From positions 1,762,501 to 1,826,500 of the forward strand of contig NZ_CP047045.1 of assembly GCF_009792355.1 (NCBI RefSeq): DNA of 64,000 nucleotides, read 5' to 3'. The notes under the pieces were generated by a model, which made no database searches, had not been told where the DNA came from, and saw only the letters and a program-made list of their open reading frames with translations. This DNA comes from Terricaulis silvestris (GTDB lineage Bacteria; Pseudomonadota; Alphaproteobacteria; Caulobacterales; Aquidulcibacteraceae). This document shows positions 52,966 to 62,751 of this stretch, piece after piece. The position numbers and the translations under genes are program-made. Every line of letters begins with the position of its first letter. Within the stretch, counting starts at the first letter, position 1.

Positions 52966-53525
52966 ATCTGATCCTGTTCGGCCCACCCGCTGCGGGGAAG
53001 GGCACGCAGGCCAAGCGCCTCACCGCGGAACGGGGTTACGTTCAGCTCTCCACCGGCGACATGCTGCGCGCCGCGCGCAAGTCCGGCTCCGAACTCGGTC
53101 AGCGCGTCGCCGCCATTATGGATTCCGGTTCGCTGGTGTCCGATGAGATCGTGATCGCGCTGATTGAAGACGCGCTGGCGCACAACAAAAGCGCGCCAGG
53201 TTTCATCTTCGACGGCTTCCCGCGCACGGTCGCCCAAGCTGAAGCGCTGGACGCCATGCTCGCCAAGCACGGCAAGCAAATCGACCGCGTCGTTCGTCTC
53301 GAAGTCGATTCCCAGAAGCTGCTCGATCGCGTGGCCAAACGATTCGCCGAAGAAGGCCGCGCCGACGACAATCCCGAAAGCTTCAAAGTCCGGCTCGACG
53401 CTTATCTCGCGCAAACAGCACCGCTGGTGCCGTACTACGAGCGCCAAAACAAAATGCGCGGCGTCGACGGCATGGCCGATATCGACAGCGTCTCGCGCAG
53501 CATCGCCGGCGCCATCGACGCCTAA
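52962..53525 (+). CDS. adk: Adenylate kinase, short-LID form
   Basis: A 187-residue adenylate kinase interconverting ATP + AMP and 2 ADP. The P-loop is GPPAAGKGTQ (7-16), with DGFPRTVAQAEAL and the short LID region (AKRFAEEGRADDNP), so there is no zinc-finger lid. The start is GTG 52962 overlapping secY. In most alphaproteobacteria adk leads straight to rpsM; here two oxidoreductase/regulator genes intervene. Confidence 0.97.
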   Translation: MNLILFGPPAAGKGTQAKRLTAERGYVQLSTGDMLRAARKSGSELGQRVAAIMDSGSLVSDEIVIALIEDALAHNKSAPGFIFDGFPRTVAQAEALDAMLAKHGKQIDRVVRLEVDSQKLLDRVAKRFAEEGRADDNPESFKVRLDAYLAQTAPLVPYYERQNKMRGVDGMADIDSVSRSIAGAIDA

Positions 53526-53680
53526 AACACCCATCCCCGGCGTGCGCGAGGCGCACTGCCGGGGACCATGAACACGAGAGCCTTGGAGGAGTCTCGCGGC
53601 GCGCACAGCCTTTGCGCTGCCGCGCTCATGCTCACGGCGCTCGGGCGTGGAGGGGAGTTCGCCCGAGCAGGGTGAAGCGA

Positions 53681-54244
53681 TTAGAACGAGAACGCAGGCG
53701 CTTTCAGTCGTCCGATCCAATCCGCGAACTTCGCGGTCCAGTCCGTGAGCAGCGTGCGGAAACCTTCGTCGGCGATCTCGCCGTCCTTCAGCGTGTCCGG
53801 CCGGAAATTGAGATAGATCTCCGGTCCGGCTAGCAACGGAATGCCAATGTGGGCAATGACGCTGCGAAGCTGCGATTGAGCCGCCGCCGTACCCACCGTC
53901 CCCAGCGTGGCGCCGACGATTGCTCCAGGCTTGCCCGGCCACGAGGTCTTGCCCCACGGCCGCGAACCCCACTCGATCGCGTTCTTAAGGGCGCCCGAGA
54001 AAGTGCGATTGTATTCCGGCGTCACGAACAGCACGGCGTCGGCGCTTTCAATCTGATGCTTGAAGCGCACCACGCTCGCCGGAGGCTCAGCCTCGAGATC
54101 TTCGTTGTAGAGCGGCAGGTCGCCGATCTCGACGATTTGCAGGTCCAGCTTCGGGCGGGCCAGCTTGGCTAGCGCCTGGGCGAATTGCCGGTTCACGGAG
54201 CCTTTGCGCAGGCTCCCTACGATCACGGCGACTTTGGCGGTCAT
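53681..54244 (-). CDS. NADPH-dependent FMN reductase family protein
   Basis: A 187-residue flavodoxin-fold reductase. VAVIVGSLRKGSVNRQFAQAL is the FMN-phosphate loop, and FVTPEYNRTFSGALKNAIEWGSRP the second FMN-binding segment. Such enzymes reduce FMN, quinones or azo dyes. ATG 54244 has AGGGGA before it; another ATG two codons earlier is possible. It diverges from an HxlR regulator, suggesting it is that regulator's target. The pair sits between adk and rpsM. Confidence 0.9.
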   Translation of the reverse strand: MTAKVAVIVGSLRKGSVNRQFAQALAKLARPKLDLQIVEIGDLPLYNEDLEAEPPASVVRFKHQIESADAVLFVTPEYNRTFSGALKNAIEWGSRPWGKTSWPGKPGAIVGATLGTVGTAAAQSQLRSVIAHIGIPLLAGPEIYLNFRPDTLKDGEIADEGFRTLLTDWTAKFADWIGRLKAPAFSF

Positions 54245-54255
54245 TTTCATTCCCC

Positions 54256-54272
54256 TAGTAACGGTTAGTAAC
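54256..54272. promoter_or_regulatory. Direct repeats in the reductase/HxlR gap
   Basis: TAGTAAC occurs at 54256-54262 and 54266-54272, ten bases apart, about one helical turn, in the short gap between the divergent genes. It is a plausible HxlR operator controlling both. Pattern evidence only. Confidence 0.45.
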
Positions 54273-54291
54273 CAGGGCTATATGAGTGCCT

Positions 54292-54735
54292 ATGAAAGAC
54301 GCTCAAGAACGCACAGCGACGTCACCAGAGCACACCCGTGTGTCCGACATTGAGTCCCACGACTGCCGGGCGGTCAGCGGCATCCTCCAGCGCATCGGCG
54401 ACAAATGGAGCGTGCTGATCATTTCCAGGCTCGGCGAGGGCTCCAGAAGATTCAATGAAATCAAGCGGATGATTGGGGGCATCTCGCAGCGCATGCTGAC
54501 CCTCACGCTTCGCAATCTGGAGCGGGACGGGCTGGTGAAGCGCACCGTCACCCCCACGGTCCCGCCCCGGGTCGATTATGAGCTGACTGACCTCGGCAAA
54601 GAGCTGCTTATCCCGGTCCAAGCTCTCGGCGCGTGGGCCATCGAGCACACCCCTTGTATTACGGCGGCCCGCGCCCGATTTGATGCTGCCGAGGCGGCGG
54701 AAACGCCGCAACAGCAACGCGTTTCGACTGGTTGA
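54292..54735 (+). CDS. HxlR-family transcriptional regulator
   Basis: A 147-residue winged-helix regulator. The HxlR signature includes DCRAVSGILQRIGDKWSVLII, FNEIKRMIGGISQRMLTLTLRNLERDGLVKR (start of recognition helix) and PRVDYELTDLGKEL. The N-terminal Cys in HDCRAV matches the redox-sensing Cys of YodB/HypR-type members that respond to quinones or disulfide stress. ATG 54292 is preferred to GTG 54286. It probably represses the divergent reductase gene. Confidence 0.92.
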   Translation: MKDAQERTATSPEHTRVSDIESHDCRAVSGILQRIGDKWSVLIISRLGEGSRRFNEIKRMIGGISQRMLTLTLRNLERDGLVKRTVTPTVPPRVDYELTDLGKELLIPVQALGAWAIEHTPCITAARARFDAAEAAETPQQQRVSTG

Positions 54736-54864
54736 CGCGGCATTTCGCCCCGTCTAAGACCACGCCCTTCGCGAACACCCAACGCGCGATGCCCCACCGG
54801 CCCCCCCTTGCTAAGAGGGCGGCCGGGCGGCGTCGTGCCTATTGCGTTTTGGAGCACGTCCACA

Positions 54865-55245
<381 letters not shown>

Positions 55246-55257
55246 GGACACGCCGCA

Positions 55258-55647
55258 ATGGCTAAGGAATCCACCCGCGTTAAAAAGCGCGAGCGCAAGA
55301 ACATCGTCACGGGCGTGGCCCACGTGAATGCGTCGTTCAACAACACGATGATCACGATTGCGGATGCACAGGGCAACACCATCTCTTGGTCGAGCGCCGG
55401 CACGATGGGCTTCAAGGGCTCGCGCAAATCGACTCCGTACGCTGCACAGGTCGCCGCCGAAGATGCGGGCCGCAAGGCGATGGAGCACGGCATGCGCACG
55501 CTCGAAGTGAACGTGTCGGGTCCGGGCTCGGGCCGTGAAAGCGCGCTGCGCGCTCTGCAGGCGGTGGGCTTCACCGTGACGTCGATCCGCGACGTGACGC
55601 CGATACCTCACAATGGATGCCGTCCGCCGAAGCGTCGCCGCGTCTAA
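55258..55647 (+). CDS. rpsK: 30S ribosomal protein S11
   Basis: A 129-residue S11 in the platform, near the mRNA exit. [20 protein letters not shown] and the C-terminal [16 protein letters not shown] are standard. It lies 12 bp after rpsM, in the same operon. Confidence 0.98.
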   Translation: MAKESTRVKKRERKNIVTGVAHVNASFNNTMITIADAQGNTISWSSAGTMGFKGSRKSTPYAAQVAAEDAGRKAMEHGMRTLEVNVSGPGSGRESALRALQAVGFTVTSIRDVTPIPHNGCRPPKRRRV

Positions 55648-55702
55648 AGCCTTCTCCGTTGGGCGCGCGATGAATCCGCTGCGCCTCTGATTGGAAAACC
55701 GA

Positions 55703-56725
55703 ATGATGTCGATTGAAAAGAACTGGCTAGAACTGATCCGCCCGAAGAAGCCCGCTGTTGAGCACGGCTTCGATCCCGCGCGCCGCGGCACGCTGATCGC
55801 TGAACCACTCGAGCGCGGCTTTGGCCTCACGCTTGGCAACGCGCTTCGCCGCGTGCTGTTGTCGTCGCTGCAAGGCGCGGCCATTCAATCCGTGCAAATC
55901 GACGGCGTCGTGCACGAGTTCAGCTCGATCCAAGGTGTGCGCGAAGACGTCACCGATATCGTGCTGAACCTGAAGCAGGTCGCCATCCGCATGCGCGGCG
56001 AAGGCCCCAAGCGCGTGATGCTGACCAAGGTCGGCCCGGGCGAAGTGAAGGCCTCGGACATTCAGACCGTCTCCGACATGGAAATCCTGAACCCTGATCT
56101 CGTCATCTGCACGCTCGATGACGGCGCGAACCTCCGCATGGAGCTCACGATCAACAACGGCAAAGGCTACGTCCCCGCCGAGCAGAACCGTCCGGACGAT
56201 GCGCCGATCGGCTTGATCGCGATCGACTCGATCTACTCGCCGGTTCGCCGCGTCGCCTATCGCGTCGAGAACACCCGCGAAGGCCAAGTGCTCGACTACG
56301 ATAAGCTCATCATCGAAGTCGAAACCAACGGCGCTGTCCGTCCTGAAGATGCGATCGCGTACGCCGCGCGCATTCTGCAAGACCAGCTACAAACCTTCAT
56401 CACGTTCGAAGAGCCTAAGCAGAAGAAGGAAGGCGGCGAGAAGCCCGATCTTCCGTTCAACCCGGCGCTTCTGAAGAAGGTCGACGAACTCGAACTTTCG
56501 GTACGTTCGGCGAATTGCTTGAAGAACGACAACATCGTCTACATCGGCGACCTGATCCAAAAGTCGGAAGGCGAAATGCTTCGCACTCCGAACTTCGGCC
56601 GCAAGTCGCTGAACGAGATCAAGGAAGTGCTCGCTTCGATGGGCCTTCACCTTGGCATGGCTGTCGAGAACTGGCCGCCGGACAACATCGAAGACCTCGC
56701 CAAGAAGTACGAAGATCAAATTTAA
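55703..56725 (+). CDS. rpoA: RNA polymerase alpha subunit
   Basis: A 340-residue alpha subunit. The N-terminal dimerisation domain has [19 protein letters not shown]; the C-terminal domain ([20 protein letters not shown] and [16 protein letters not shown]) binds UP elements and activators. Two ATGs (55703, 55706) begin the MSIEKNW segment; 55703 is taken, although a TTG at 55691 is in frame. Length matches the family. Confidence 0.98.
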   Translation: MMSIEKNWLELIRPKKPAVEHGFDPARRGTLIAEPLERGFGLTLGNALRRVLLSSLQGAAIQSVQIDGVVHEFSSIQGVREDVTDIVLNLKQVAIRMRGEGPKRVMLTKVGPGEVKASDIQTVSDMEILNPDLVICTLDDGANLRMELTINNGKGYVPAEQNRPDDAPIGLIAIDSIYSPVRRVAYRVENTREGQVLDYDKLIIEVETNGAVRPEDAIAYAARILQDQLQTFITFEEPKQKKEGGEKPDLPFNPALLKKVDELELSVRSANCLKNDNIVYIGDLIQKSEGEMLRTPNFGRKSLNEIKEVLASMGLHLGMAVENWPPDNIEDLAKKYEDQI

Positions 56726-56736
56726 GGTAGTGCGCC

Positions 56737-57156
56737 ATGCGTCACGGCTCTGGACATAAGAAACTCAACCGCACGTCGGCTCACCGCGAGGCAATGTTCG
56801 CCAACATGGCGGCATCGTTGATCAAGCACGAGCAGATCGTGACCACGCTGCCGAAGGCGAAGGCGCTCCGCCCCGTCGTCGAGCGTCTGGTGACGTTGGC
56901 GAAGAAGGGCGACCTCGGATCGCGCCGCTTGGTGCTCTCGCGCATGCGCGACGAGACCCAAACCAAGAAGCTGTTCGACACGCTGGCCCCGCGCTACGGC
57001 AGCCGCGCCGGTGGCTACACCCGCGTGCTGAAAGCGGGCTTCCGCCACGGCGACAACGCCCCGCTCGCGGTGATCGAGTTCGTCGATCGCGACGAAGCGG
57101 CCCGTGGCCAAGACAGCGGCCCGCGCCCAGAAGCGATCTACACCGACGAAGGCTGA
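56737..57156 (+). CDS. rplQ: 50S ribosomal protein L17
   Basis: A 139-residue L17 at the tunnel exit. [20 protein letters not shown] and the [20 protein letters not shown] segment are typical; about 12 extra residues follow the usual end. It closes the alpha operon and is followed by a clear terminator. Confidence 0.98.
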   Translation: MRHGSGHKKLNRTSAHREAMFANMAASLIKHEQIVTTLPKAKALRPVVERLVTLAKKGDLGSRRLVLSRMRDETQTKKLFDTLAPRYGSRAGGYTRVLKAGFRHGDNAPLAVIEFVDRDEAARGQDSGPRPEAIYTDEG

Positions 57157-57179
57157 GCCCTTCGCGCCCACAAGTTCCA

Positions 57180-57212
57180 ACGGGCCGTCCTCGCGGGCGG
57201 CCCGTTTTTGTT
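57180..57212 (+). terminator. Terminator of the alpha operon
   Basis: ACGGGCCG and CGGCCCGT form an eight-base stem with a loop of about 10 bases, followed by TTTTT. It ends the rpsM-rplQ transcript 24 bp after rplQ. Confidence 0.93.
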
Positions 57213-57269
57213 TGACTCGATAGTTGGCCGAAAGTAGAAATATTGCCGGAACAGCGAAGGAGATCGTCA

Positions 57270-57737
57270 ATGTCGGACTTGTATCGCCCCAAGGGCCTCT
57301 CCAGCGCCGTCTGCTACCTCGATCCCAAGGCTGCGTTCCGCTGGTTGGAACAGGCGTTCGGCTTCGAACCGCTCCTGGTGATCCTGGATGAAAACGACAA
57401 CCTCGCGCACTCGGAGATGAAGTACGGCGACAGCGTCGTCATGATCGGCAACGAATGGAGCGCCGATCACAAGAGCCCCAAATCGGTGGACGGCAAGAAT
57501 ACGCAGACCGTGCACGTCCAGCTCGCCCGCGGCGAAGACATCGACGCCCATTGCGAGCACGCGCGCAAGGCGGGCGCGGAAATCATGCAGGAGCCCAGCA
57601 CGCAATTCTACGGCGACCGCACCTACCGCGCGCGCGACAGCGAGGGCCACATCTGGACCTTCGGCGTCACGATCGAGGAAGTCGGTCCCGAAGCGTGGGA
57701 CAAGGCGACCGGCCTCAAAACGAAAACGCGCCTGTGA
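57270..57737 (+). CDS. VOC/glyoxalase-fold protein
   Basis: A 155-residue VOC-fold protein of the PhnB-like/lactoylglutathione-lyase type. SSAVCYLDPKAAFRWLEQAFGF and the ARDSEGHIWTFGV end are recognisable. The metal ligands cannot be confirmed. ATG 57270 follows AAGGAGATCGT. Its stop overlaps the next gene, an ArsR regulator, which suggests a three-gene operon (VOC, ArsR, SRPBCC). Substrate unknown. Confidence 0.88.
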   Translation: MSDLYRPKGLSSAVCYLDPKAAFRWLEQAFGFEPLLVILDENDNLAHSEMKYGDSVVMIGNEWSADHKSPKSVDGKNTQTVHVQLARGEDIDAHCEHARKAGAEIMQEPSTQFYGDRTYRARDSEGHIWTFGVTIEEVGPEAWDKATGLKTKTRL

Positions 57738-58069
57738 GCGCAGGGCGCAGCATCGACAAAACGCTCGCCGCGCTCGCCGATCCGCATCGGCGGCGCGCGG
57801 TGGAGTTGCTCGGCCAGCGCCCGCGCCGGGCGGGAGAGCTGGCCGATGCGCTCGGTTTGCCCGCGCCGGCGATGAGCCGACATCTGCGCACGCTCAAGCA
57901 AAGCGGCCTGGTGGAGGAATCCCATCCAGAGTTCGACGCCCGCGTGCGCATCTACACGCTGAAGGAAGGCGCCATGGCTGATCTGAAGAAATGGCTCGCC
58001 GACACCGAGCGGCTTTGGGCCGATCAACTCTCGTCTTTCAAAACGCACGTGGAGAAGAAGCGGAAGTGA
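57734..58069 (+). CDS. ArsR-family regulator
   Basis: A 111-residue winged-helix repressor. KTLAALADPHRRRAVELLGQ, RAGELADALGLPAPAMSRHLRTLKQSGLV and the wing VRIYTL are typical. No cysteine pair for metal sensing is present, so it may sense something else. It starts at GTG 57734, overlapping the VOC stop, and overlaps the SRPBCC gene. It probably regulates its own operon. Confidence 0.9.
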   Translation: MSAGRSIDKTLAALADPHRRRAVELLGQRPRRAGELADALGLPAPAMSRHLRTLKQSGLVEESHPEFDARVRIYTLKEGAMADLKKWLADTERLWADQLSSFKTHVEKKRK

Positions 58070-58533
58070 GCGCCGTTGTCGTATCCCTTCGCGTGAAAGC
58101 GACGCCTCAAGAAGCGTTCGACGTTTTCACCCAAGAGATCGCGGCATGGTGGCGCCCCAGCGGCTTATTCCAGCTCACGCCGCGCGGCGACGGCGAATTG
58201 CGCTTCGAACCGGGCGAGACCGGTCGCCTCGTCACGACGCTGCCCAACGGCAAGGACTTCGAGATTGGCCGCGTCACAATCTGGGCACCAGGCGAACGTC
58301 TTGCTTTCACCTGGCGCCAAGCGACATTCACGCCCGATCAGGTCACGCACGTCGATGTCCGATTTGAAGCGCTTGAGCAGCAAACCCGCGTCACCGTCGA
58401 GCATCGCGGCTGGGACGCAATCCCGGAGGATCACGCGGCCCGCCACGGCTTTCCGCTCGCCGCCACGCAGATGCGGCTGGCCGAGCATTGGCGCGCCTTG
58501 CTGGCCGCCTTGAATGAAACACTGGGCGCCTAA
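58066..58533 (+). CDS. SRPBCC/AHSA1-domain protein
   Basis: A 155-residue helix-grip protein. SLRVKATPQEAFDVFTQEIAAWW begins the fold (shown in part) and the TRVTVEHRGWDAI strand is typical of AHSA1. Such proteins bind hydrophobic ligands. The GTG 58066 start overlaps the ArsR stop. ArsR and SRPBCC proteins frequently occur together, so a common response is likely. Confidence 0.87.
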   Translation: MSAVVVSLRVKATPQEAFDVFTQEIAAWWRPSGLFQLTPRGDGELRFEPGETGRLVTTLPNGKDFEIGRVTIWAPGERLAFTWRQATFTPDQVTHVDVRFEALEQQTRVTVEHRGWDAIPEDHAARHGFPLAATQMRLAEHWRALLAALNETLGA

Positions 58534-58624
58534 GGGTTCTCCGCAGTTCCCGAATACCACCGACGCCATGTTTCCGCCCATTCCCCGCGCCAAAGCCGAA
58601 CCCCGAGATTTTGTGGGGTCAGCG

Positions 58625-60097
58625 ATGAAAATTACCCGTGACACTTTGCTGAAGGCGTCGCCGTTCGCGGCGATTGTGGCGGGCTTCGCGGGCGGCGCAC
58701 TCGCCATCTCGCCGATCGGCCAACAAATCGTGGCCCCACAGCCCGCCGTCGAACGCCAGCAGGAAGGCGCCGACCCTTACCTCCAACTCGTCCAAGCCCA
58801 GCCGCTTGCGCGCACAGCGCCAAACAGCCGCGGCGAGATGCAGCTTTCGTTTGCGCCCGTCGCCGCGCGCGCCGGTCCCGCCGTCGTCAACGTCTACGCC
58901 CAGCGCGTCGTGCGCGGCATGTCGCGCGATCCGTTCTTCGGCCGCTTCTCCGCGCCGCGCGTAGAGCAATCGCTCGGCTCCGGCGTCATCGTCCGCGCCG
59001 ACGGCATCATCGTCACCAACAACCACGTCATCGAAGGCGCGCAATCGCTGAAGGTCGTGCTCTCGGACCGCCGCGAGTTCGACGCCGAACTCGTCCTCGC
59101 CGATCCGCGCGTCGATCTCGCCGTGCTGCGCATCCGCGCCGGCGAGAACCTGCCGACGCTGCCGTTCGCCGACACCCAGCACGACACCCAAGTCGGCGAT
59201 CTCGTGCTCGCCATCGGCAACCCGTTCGGCCTGCAGCAGACCGTCACCAGCGGCATCATCTCGGCGCTCGCCCGCACCGAAGTCGGCGTCAGCGACTACG
59301 CCTTCTTCATCCAGACCGACGCCGCCATCAATCGCGGCAACTCGGGTGGCGCGTTGGTCGACATGAACGGCGCACTCGTCGGCGTGAACAGCGCCATCTT
59401 CTCCGAAGGCGGCGGCTCCAACGGCATCGGCTTCGCCATTCCGGCCGAGATGGTGCGGCGTGTGGTCGAAAGCGCCGTCTCCGGCGGCAGCACTGTCGTG
59501 CGCCCCTGGCTCGGCGCGCGTCTGCAAACCGTAACTGCAGAACTCGCCCGCTCGCTCGGCCTACCGCGTCCCGAAGGCGCCGTGGTCAGCGATCTCTACC
59601 CGCGCTCAGCCGGCGAACGCGCCGGTCTGCGCAGCGGCGATGTGATCCTCACCGTCGCCGGGGTCGAAGTGCGCGACGAAGCCAGCGTCCGTTACCAGTT
59701 CGCCACCCAACGCCCAGGCTCACGCGTTCCGCTCACAGTCCTGCGCAACGGTCGCCAATCCACGCTCACGGCGACGGCCGAGGCGCCGCCGGGTGGTTCG
59801 CCCGAAGCGCGCGCGCTCACCGGCCGCCATCCACTCGGCGGCGCCCGTGTCGTCACGCTGACGCCCGCGACGGCCGAAGCCAACGGCATCGACCCGTTCA
59901 AGACCGGCGTCTTCATCCAAGCCCTCGATCGCGGCGGCGTCGCCGCGCGCGTCGGCTTCCGCACCGGTGACGTGATCGACGCCGTCAACGGCCAACCGGT
60001 GCGCGACGCCGCTCAACTCGATCGCGCCATGGCCAACGCGCGTTCTTGGGTGATCGGCGTCGAGCGCGGCGGGCAACGCGCGGAGATACGGTTCTAG
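58625..60097 (+). CDS. DegP/HtrA-like periplasmic serine protease
   Basis: A 490-residue protease/chaperone of the S1C family. A signal or anchor segment (ASPFAAIVAGFAGGALA) is followed by the trypsin-like triad H134 (TNNHVI), D164 (DPRVDLAVL) and S240 (NRGNSGGALV), then two PDZ domains (about 285-375 and 410-485) with RAGLRSGDVILTV and ARVGFRTGDVIDAV. It degrades or refolds misfolded envelope proteins. ATG 58625 follows GGGG; the frame is open to 58514 and another ATG lies at 58568. One of several Deg paralogues, by analogy. Confidence 0.94.
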   Translation: MKITRDTLLKASPFAAIVAGFAGGALAISPIGQQIVAPQPAVERQQEGADPYLQLVQAQPLARTAPNSRGEMQLSFAPVAARAGPAVVNVYAQRVVRGMSRDPFFGRFSAPRVEQSLGSGVIVRADGIIVTNNHVIEGAQSLKVVLSDRREFDAELVLADPRVDLAVLRIRAGENLPTLPFADTQHDTQVGDLVLAIGNPFGLQQTVTSGIISALARTEVGVSDYAFFIQTDAAINRGNSGGALVDMNGALVGVNSAIFSEGGGSNGIGFAIPAEMVRRVVESAVSGGSTVVRPWLGARLQTVTAELARSLGLPRPEGAVVSDLYPRSAGERAGLRSGDVILTVAGVEVRDEASVRYQFATQRPGSRVPLTVLRNGRQSTLTATAEAPPGGSPEARALTGRHPLGGARVVTLTPATAEANGIDPFKTGVFIQALDRGGVAARVGFRTGDVIDAVNGQPVRDAAQLDRAMANARSWVIGVERGGQRAEIRF

Positions 60098-60102
60098 ACG
60101 CG

Positions 60103-60513
60103 TTACTTCTTCACCGGCGCGCCGATCGACCACGAGTGCCCGTACGGATCGCGCAGCTGTCCATAGCGGTCGCCCCAGAATTGGTCGGCGAGGGGCATCT
60201 TGATCTCAGCGCCGGCGCTCACGGCGCGATCCCACCACTGATCGGCGTTGTCGACTTCTAGATGGATGGTGACGCCCGATGGCGGCGGCGCTTCACTGCC
60301 GCCACGAAACTCCGGAAAATCGTCCGACAGCAGGATAGCCTGGCCGTTGACGCGAAAACGCGCGTGCATGATGCGCTCGCCATCCTGGCCGTAGTTGCGG
60401 AATTCCTCACTAGCCCCAAAAGCGCGCGTGTAGAACTCCAGCGCCGCCTTGCCACCTTTGACCGTGATGTAGGGGTAAACGCCAACCGGTATGGAGGATG
60501 TCGCTTCAGCCAT
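60103..60513 (-). CDS. PhnB-like VOC-fold protein
   Basis: A 136-residue VOC protein. VYPYITVKGGKAALEFYTRAFGA and the end QLRDPYGHSWSIG match the PhnB/YvdQ group. Metal ligands are partly conserved (His and Glu). The physiological substrate is unknown. It ends 6 bp from the DegP-like gene on the opposite strand, with no room for a terminator. Confidence 0.88.
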   Translation of the reverse strand: MAEATSSIPVGVYPYITVKGGKAALEFYTRAFGASEEFRNYGQDGERIMHARFRVNGQAILLSDDFPEFRGGSEAPPPSGVTIHLEVDNADQWWDRAVSAGAEIKMPLADQFWGDRYGQLRDPYGHSWSIGAPVKK

Positions 60514-60548
60514 CGTTTCTCTCCCATGATGGGCTTATCTAGGAAGCC

Positions 60549-61850
60549 ATGAGCGATCTATTCCAAGCTGCGGGGCTGGACCAGGGCGCGCCGACGCCGC
60601 TGGCCGAAAGGCTGCGGCCAAAAAAGCTCGACGAGGTGGTCGGCCAGGATCACCTGCTGAAACCCGAAGGCCCGATCGGCCGCATGGTGGCGCAAAAGCG
60701 GCTGTCGTCGATGGTGCTTTGGGGACCGCCAGGCGTCGGCAAAACCACCATCGCGCGACTGCTCGCCGAAGAAACGGGCCACGAATTCCAACAGATCAGC
60801 GCGGTGTTCTCCGGCGTCGCCGATCTGAAGAAGGCGTTCGAGACCGCCAAAGGCCGCCGCGCCTCGGGCAAAGCGACATTGCTGTTCGTTGACGAAATTC
60901 ACCGCTTCAACCGCGCCCAGCAAGACGGCTTCCTGCCGTACGTGGAGCAGGGCATCGTCACCCTCGTCGGCGCCACCACCGAAAACCCCAGCTTCGAGAT
61001 CAACGCGGCCTTGCTCTCCCGCGCGCAAGTGTTCGTGCTAAAGCGACTTGATGAAGGCGCGCTCGATCAGCTGCTGCAACGCGCCGAAACACTGTTTGGA
61101 CGCAAAGTGCCGCTGACGGATGACGCGCGCATCGCGCTCACCAATCTCGCCGATGGCGACGGCCGCTATCTGCTCACGCTCTCCGAAGAACTCTTCGCGC
61201 TGCAAACCCAAACGCCGCTCGACGCCAAGGCGCTCGGCGAGCTGCTGCAAAAGCGCGCGCCCGCTTACGACAAAGATCGCGAAGAACACTACAATCTCAT
61301 CTCCGCGTTACACAAAAGCATTCGCGGCTCAGATCCCGACGCCGCGCTCTATTGGCTCGCGCGCATGGTCACCGGCGGTGAAGACCTGCTCTTCATCGCG
61401 CGGCGCCTCGTTCGCGCCGCCGCGGAGGATGTCGGCCTCGCCGATCCCACCGCACTCCTGATCTGCAACGCCGCCAAGGACGCCGTGGACTTCATCGGCC
61501 CGCCCGAAGCCGAGCTGCATCTCGCGCAAGCCGTGATCCATCTCGCCACCGCGCCCAAATCCAACGCCGCCTACGTCGCCTGGAAACAGGCTCGCAGCGC
61601 CGCGCAAGAAACCGGCACGCTCGGCCCGCCCATGCACATCCGCAACGCGCCGACCAAGCTGATGAAAGATCTCGGCTACGGCAGCGGCTACGCTTACGAC
61701 CACGACGCTGAAGGCGGCTTCTCCGGCCAAAACTACTTCCCCGACGAAATGCCCCGCCGCCAATTCTACCAACCCGAAGGCCGCGGCCGCGAAGGCACCA
61801 TCAAGGAACGGCTAGAACACTGGGCAAAACTGCGGGCTGAGCGTGAGTAG
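60549..61850 (+). CDS. rarA: Replication-associated recombination protein RarA
   Basis: A 433-residue AAA+ ATPase of the RarA/MgsA/WRNIP1 family. Walker [10 protein letters not shown] is at 59-67, Walker [12 protein letters not shown] at 111-121, sensor 1 [12 protein letters not shown] follows, and the C-terminal [18 protein letters not shown] and [14 protein letters not shown] are typical. It acts at stalled replication forks on the chromosome and interacts with SSB. Length and motifs are normal. It diverges from the PhnB-like gene. Confidence 0.97.
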   Translation: MSDLFQAAGLDQGAPTPLAERLRPKKLDEVVGQDHLLKPEGPIGRMVAQKRLSSMVLWGPPGVGKTTIARLLAEETGHEFQQISAVFSGVADLKKAFETAKGRRASGKATLLFVDEIHRFNRAQQDGFLPYVEQGIVTLVGATTENPSFEINAALLSRAQVFVLKRLDEGALDQLLQRAETLFGRKVPLTDDARIALTNLADGDGRYLLTLSEELFALQTQTPLDAKALGELLQKRAPAYDKDREEHYNLISALHKSIRGSDPDAALYWLARMVTGGEDLLFIARRLVRAAAEDVGLADPTALLICNAAKDAVDFIGPPEAELHLAQAVIHLATAPKSNAAYVAWKQARSAAQETGTLGPPMHIRNAPTKLMKDLGYGSGYAYDHDAEGGFSGQNYFPDEMPRRQFYQPEGRGREGTIKERLEHWAKLRAERE

Positions 61851-61865
61851 AAGCGTGCGCGGACC

Positions 61866-61988
61866 AACCCTCTCCCTTGCGGAGAGGGTCGCCGCGAAGC
61901 GGCGGGGTGAGGGGCGTTCCAACGCTCAGGCGCCTGCATGTTTGAACGCCCCTCACCCCCAACCCCCTCTCCGCAAGGGAGAGGGGGC
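61866..61988. repeat. Large intergenic inverted repeat
   Basis: ACCCTCTCCCTTGCGGAGAG (61866 on) and an inverted copy ending at 61988 (CTCCGCAAGGGAGAGG) flank a central CGCCGCGAAGCGGCG stem and a GGGGCGTT/AACGCCCC arm. The whole could fold into a long cruciform. Similar CTCTCCC...GGGAGAG elements are scattered in many alphaproteobacterial genomes as REP-like repeats. It lies between rarA and the Sir2 gene. Confidence 0.8.
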
Positions 61989-62002
61989 TATTGGCGTCAC
62001 GC

Positions 62003-62749
62003 ATGTCCAACGCTGAAGCGCTCGCGACTCTTTTGAAGAAGGCAACCCGCGTCGTCGTCTTCACCGGCGCCGGCATTTCGACCGAAAGCGGCATCCCTGA
62101 CTTCCGCAGCCCGGGCGGTGTCTGGAGCAAGATGAAGCCCATCATGTTTCAGGACTTCGTCGCATCACCCGGCGTGCGCCGTGAGGCCTGGACGCGCGTC
62201 TTCAACAAGACGGCAGGCTGGACCGGCGCTCAACCAAACGCCGGCCACCACGCCGTGGCCACTCTCGCCAACGCCGGCAAAGTCAGCGCCATCATCACGC
62301 AGAACGTCGACAACCTGCACCAAGATTCCGGCGCTCCACACGACAAGGTGATCGAGCTTCACGGCAACGCCACGTACGCCAAGTGTCTCGATTGCGGTCA
62401 GCGCCACGAACTCGATGTTTTAGAAATGCCCTACAGCCGCGGCGAAGAAATCGTGTGCGACCACTGCGCGGGTTTACTCAAGACCGCCACCATCTCGTTC
62501 GGCCAAGCCATGCCGGAGGCTGAGATGACGCGCGCAACCGAAGAGTCGCGCGCCTGCGATCTCTTCCTCGTACTAGGCTCCTCGCTGGTCGTCTTCCCCG
62601 CCGCGGGTTTGCCGATTGAAGCCAAGCACCACGGCGCCAAGCTCGTCATCGTCAACCGCGAGTCGACGGACATGGACGATTACGCCGATCTCGTTCTCAA
62701 CTCCGAAATCGGCCCGCTCATGAGCGAAACGCTAAGGGTGATGGCGTGA
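62003..62749 (+). CDS. Sir2-family NAD-dependent deacylase
   Basis: A 248-residue sirtuin. GAGIS (22-26) with the GIPDFRS motif, the TQNVDNLHQDSG loop, catalytic His120 (IELHGN) and a CLDC...CDHC zinc finger (C128, C131, C152, C155) are present. It removes acyl groups from lysine using NAD. ATG 62003 was chosen; an in-frame TTG at 61991 overlaps the repeat. The stop nearly meets the convergent unknown gene at 62752. Confidence 0.95.
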   Translation: MSNAEALATLLKKATRVVVFTGAGISTESGIPDFRSPGGVWSKMKPIMFQDFVASPGVRREAWTRVFNKTAGWTGAQPNAGHHAVATLANAGKVSAIITQNVDNLHQDSGAPHDKVIELHGNATYAKCLDCGQRHELDVLEMPYSRGEEIVCDHCAGLLKTATISFGQAMPEAEMTRATEESRACDLFLVLGSSLVVFPAAGLPIEAKHHGAKLVIVNRESTDMDDYADLVLNSEIGPLMSETLRVMA

Positions 62750-62751
62750 GT

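Noticed and set aside
53526-53680. adk terminator (CCCCGGC/GCCGGGG hairpin)
   Set aside because: The hairpin has no T run and lies in the antisense direction of the reductase gene; it may be a structural repeat.
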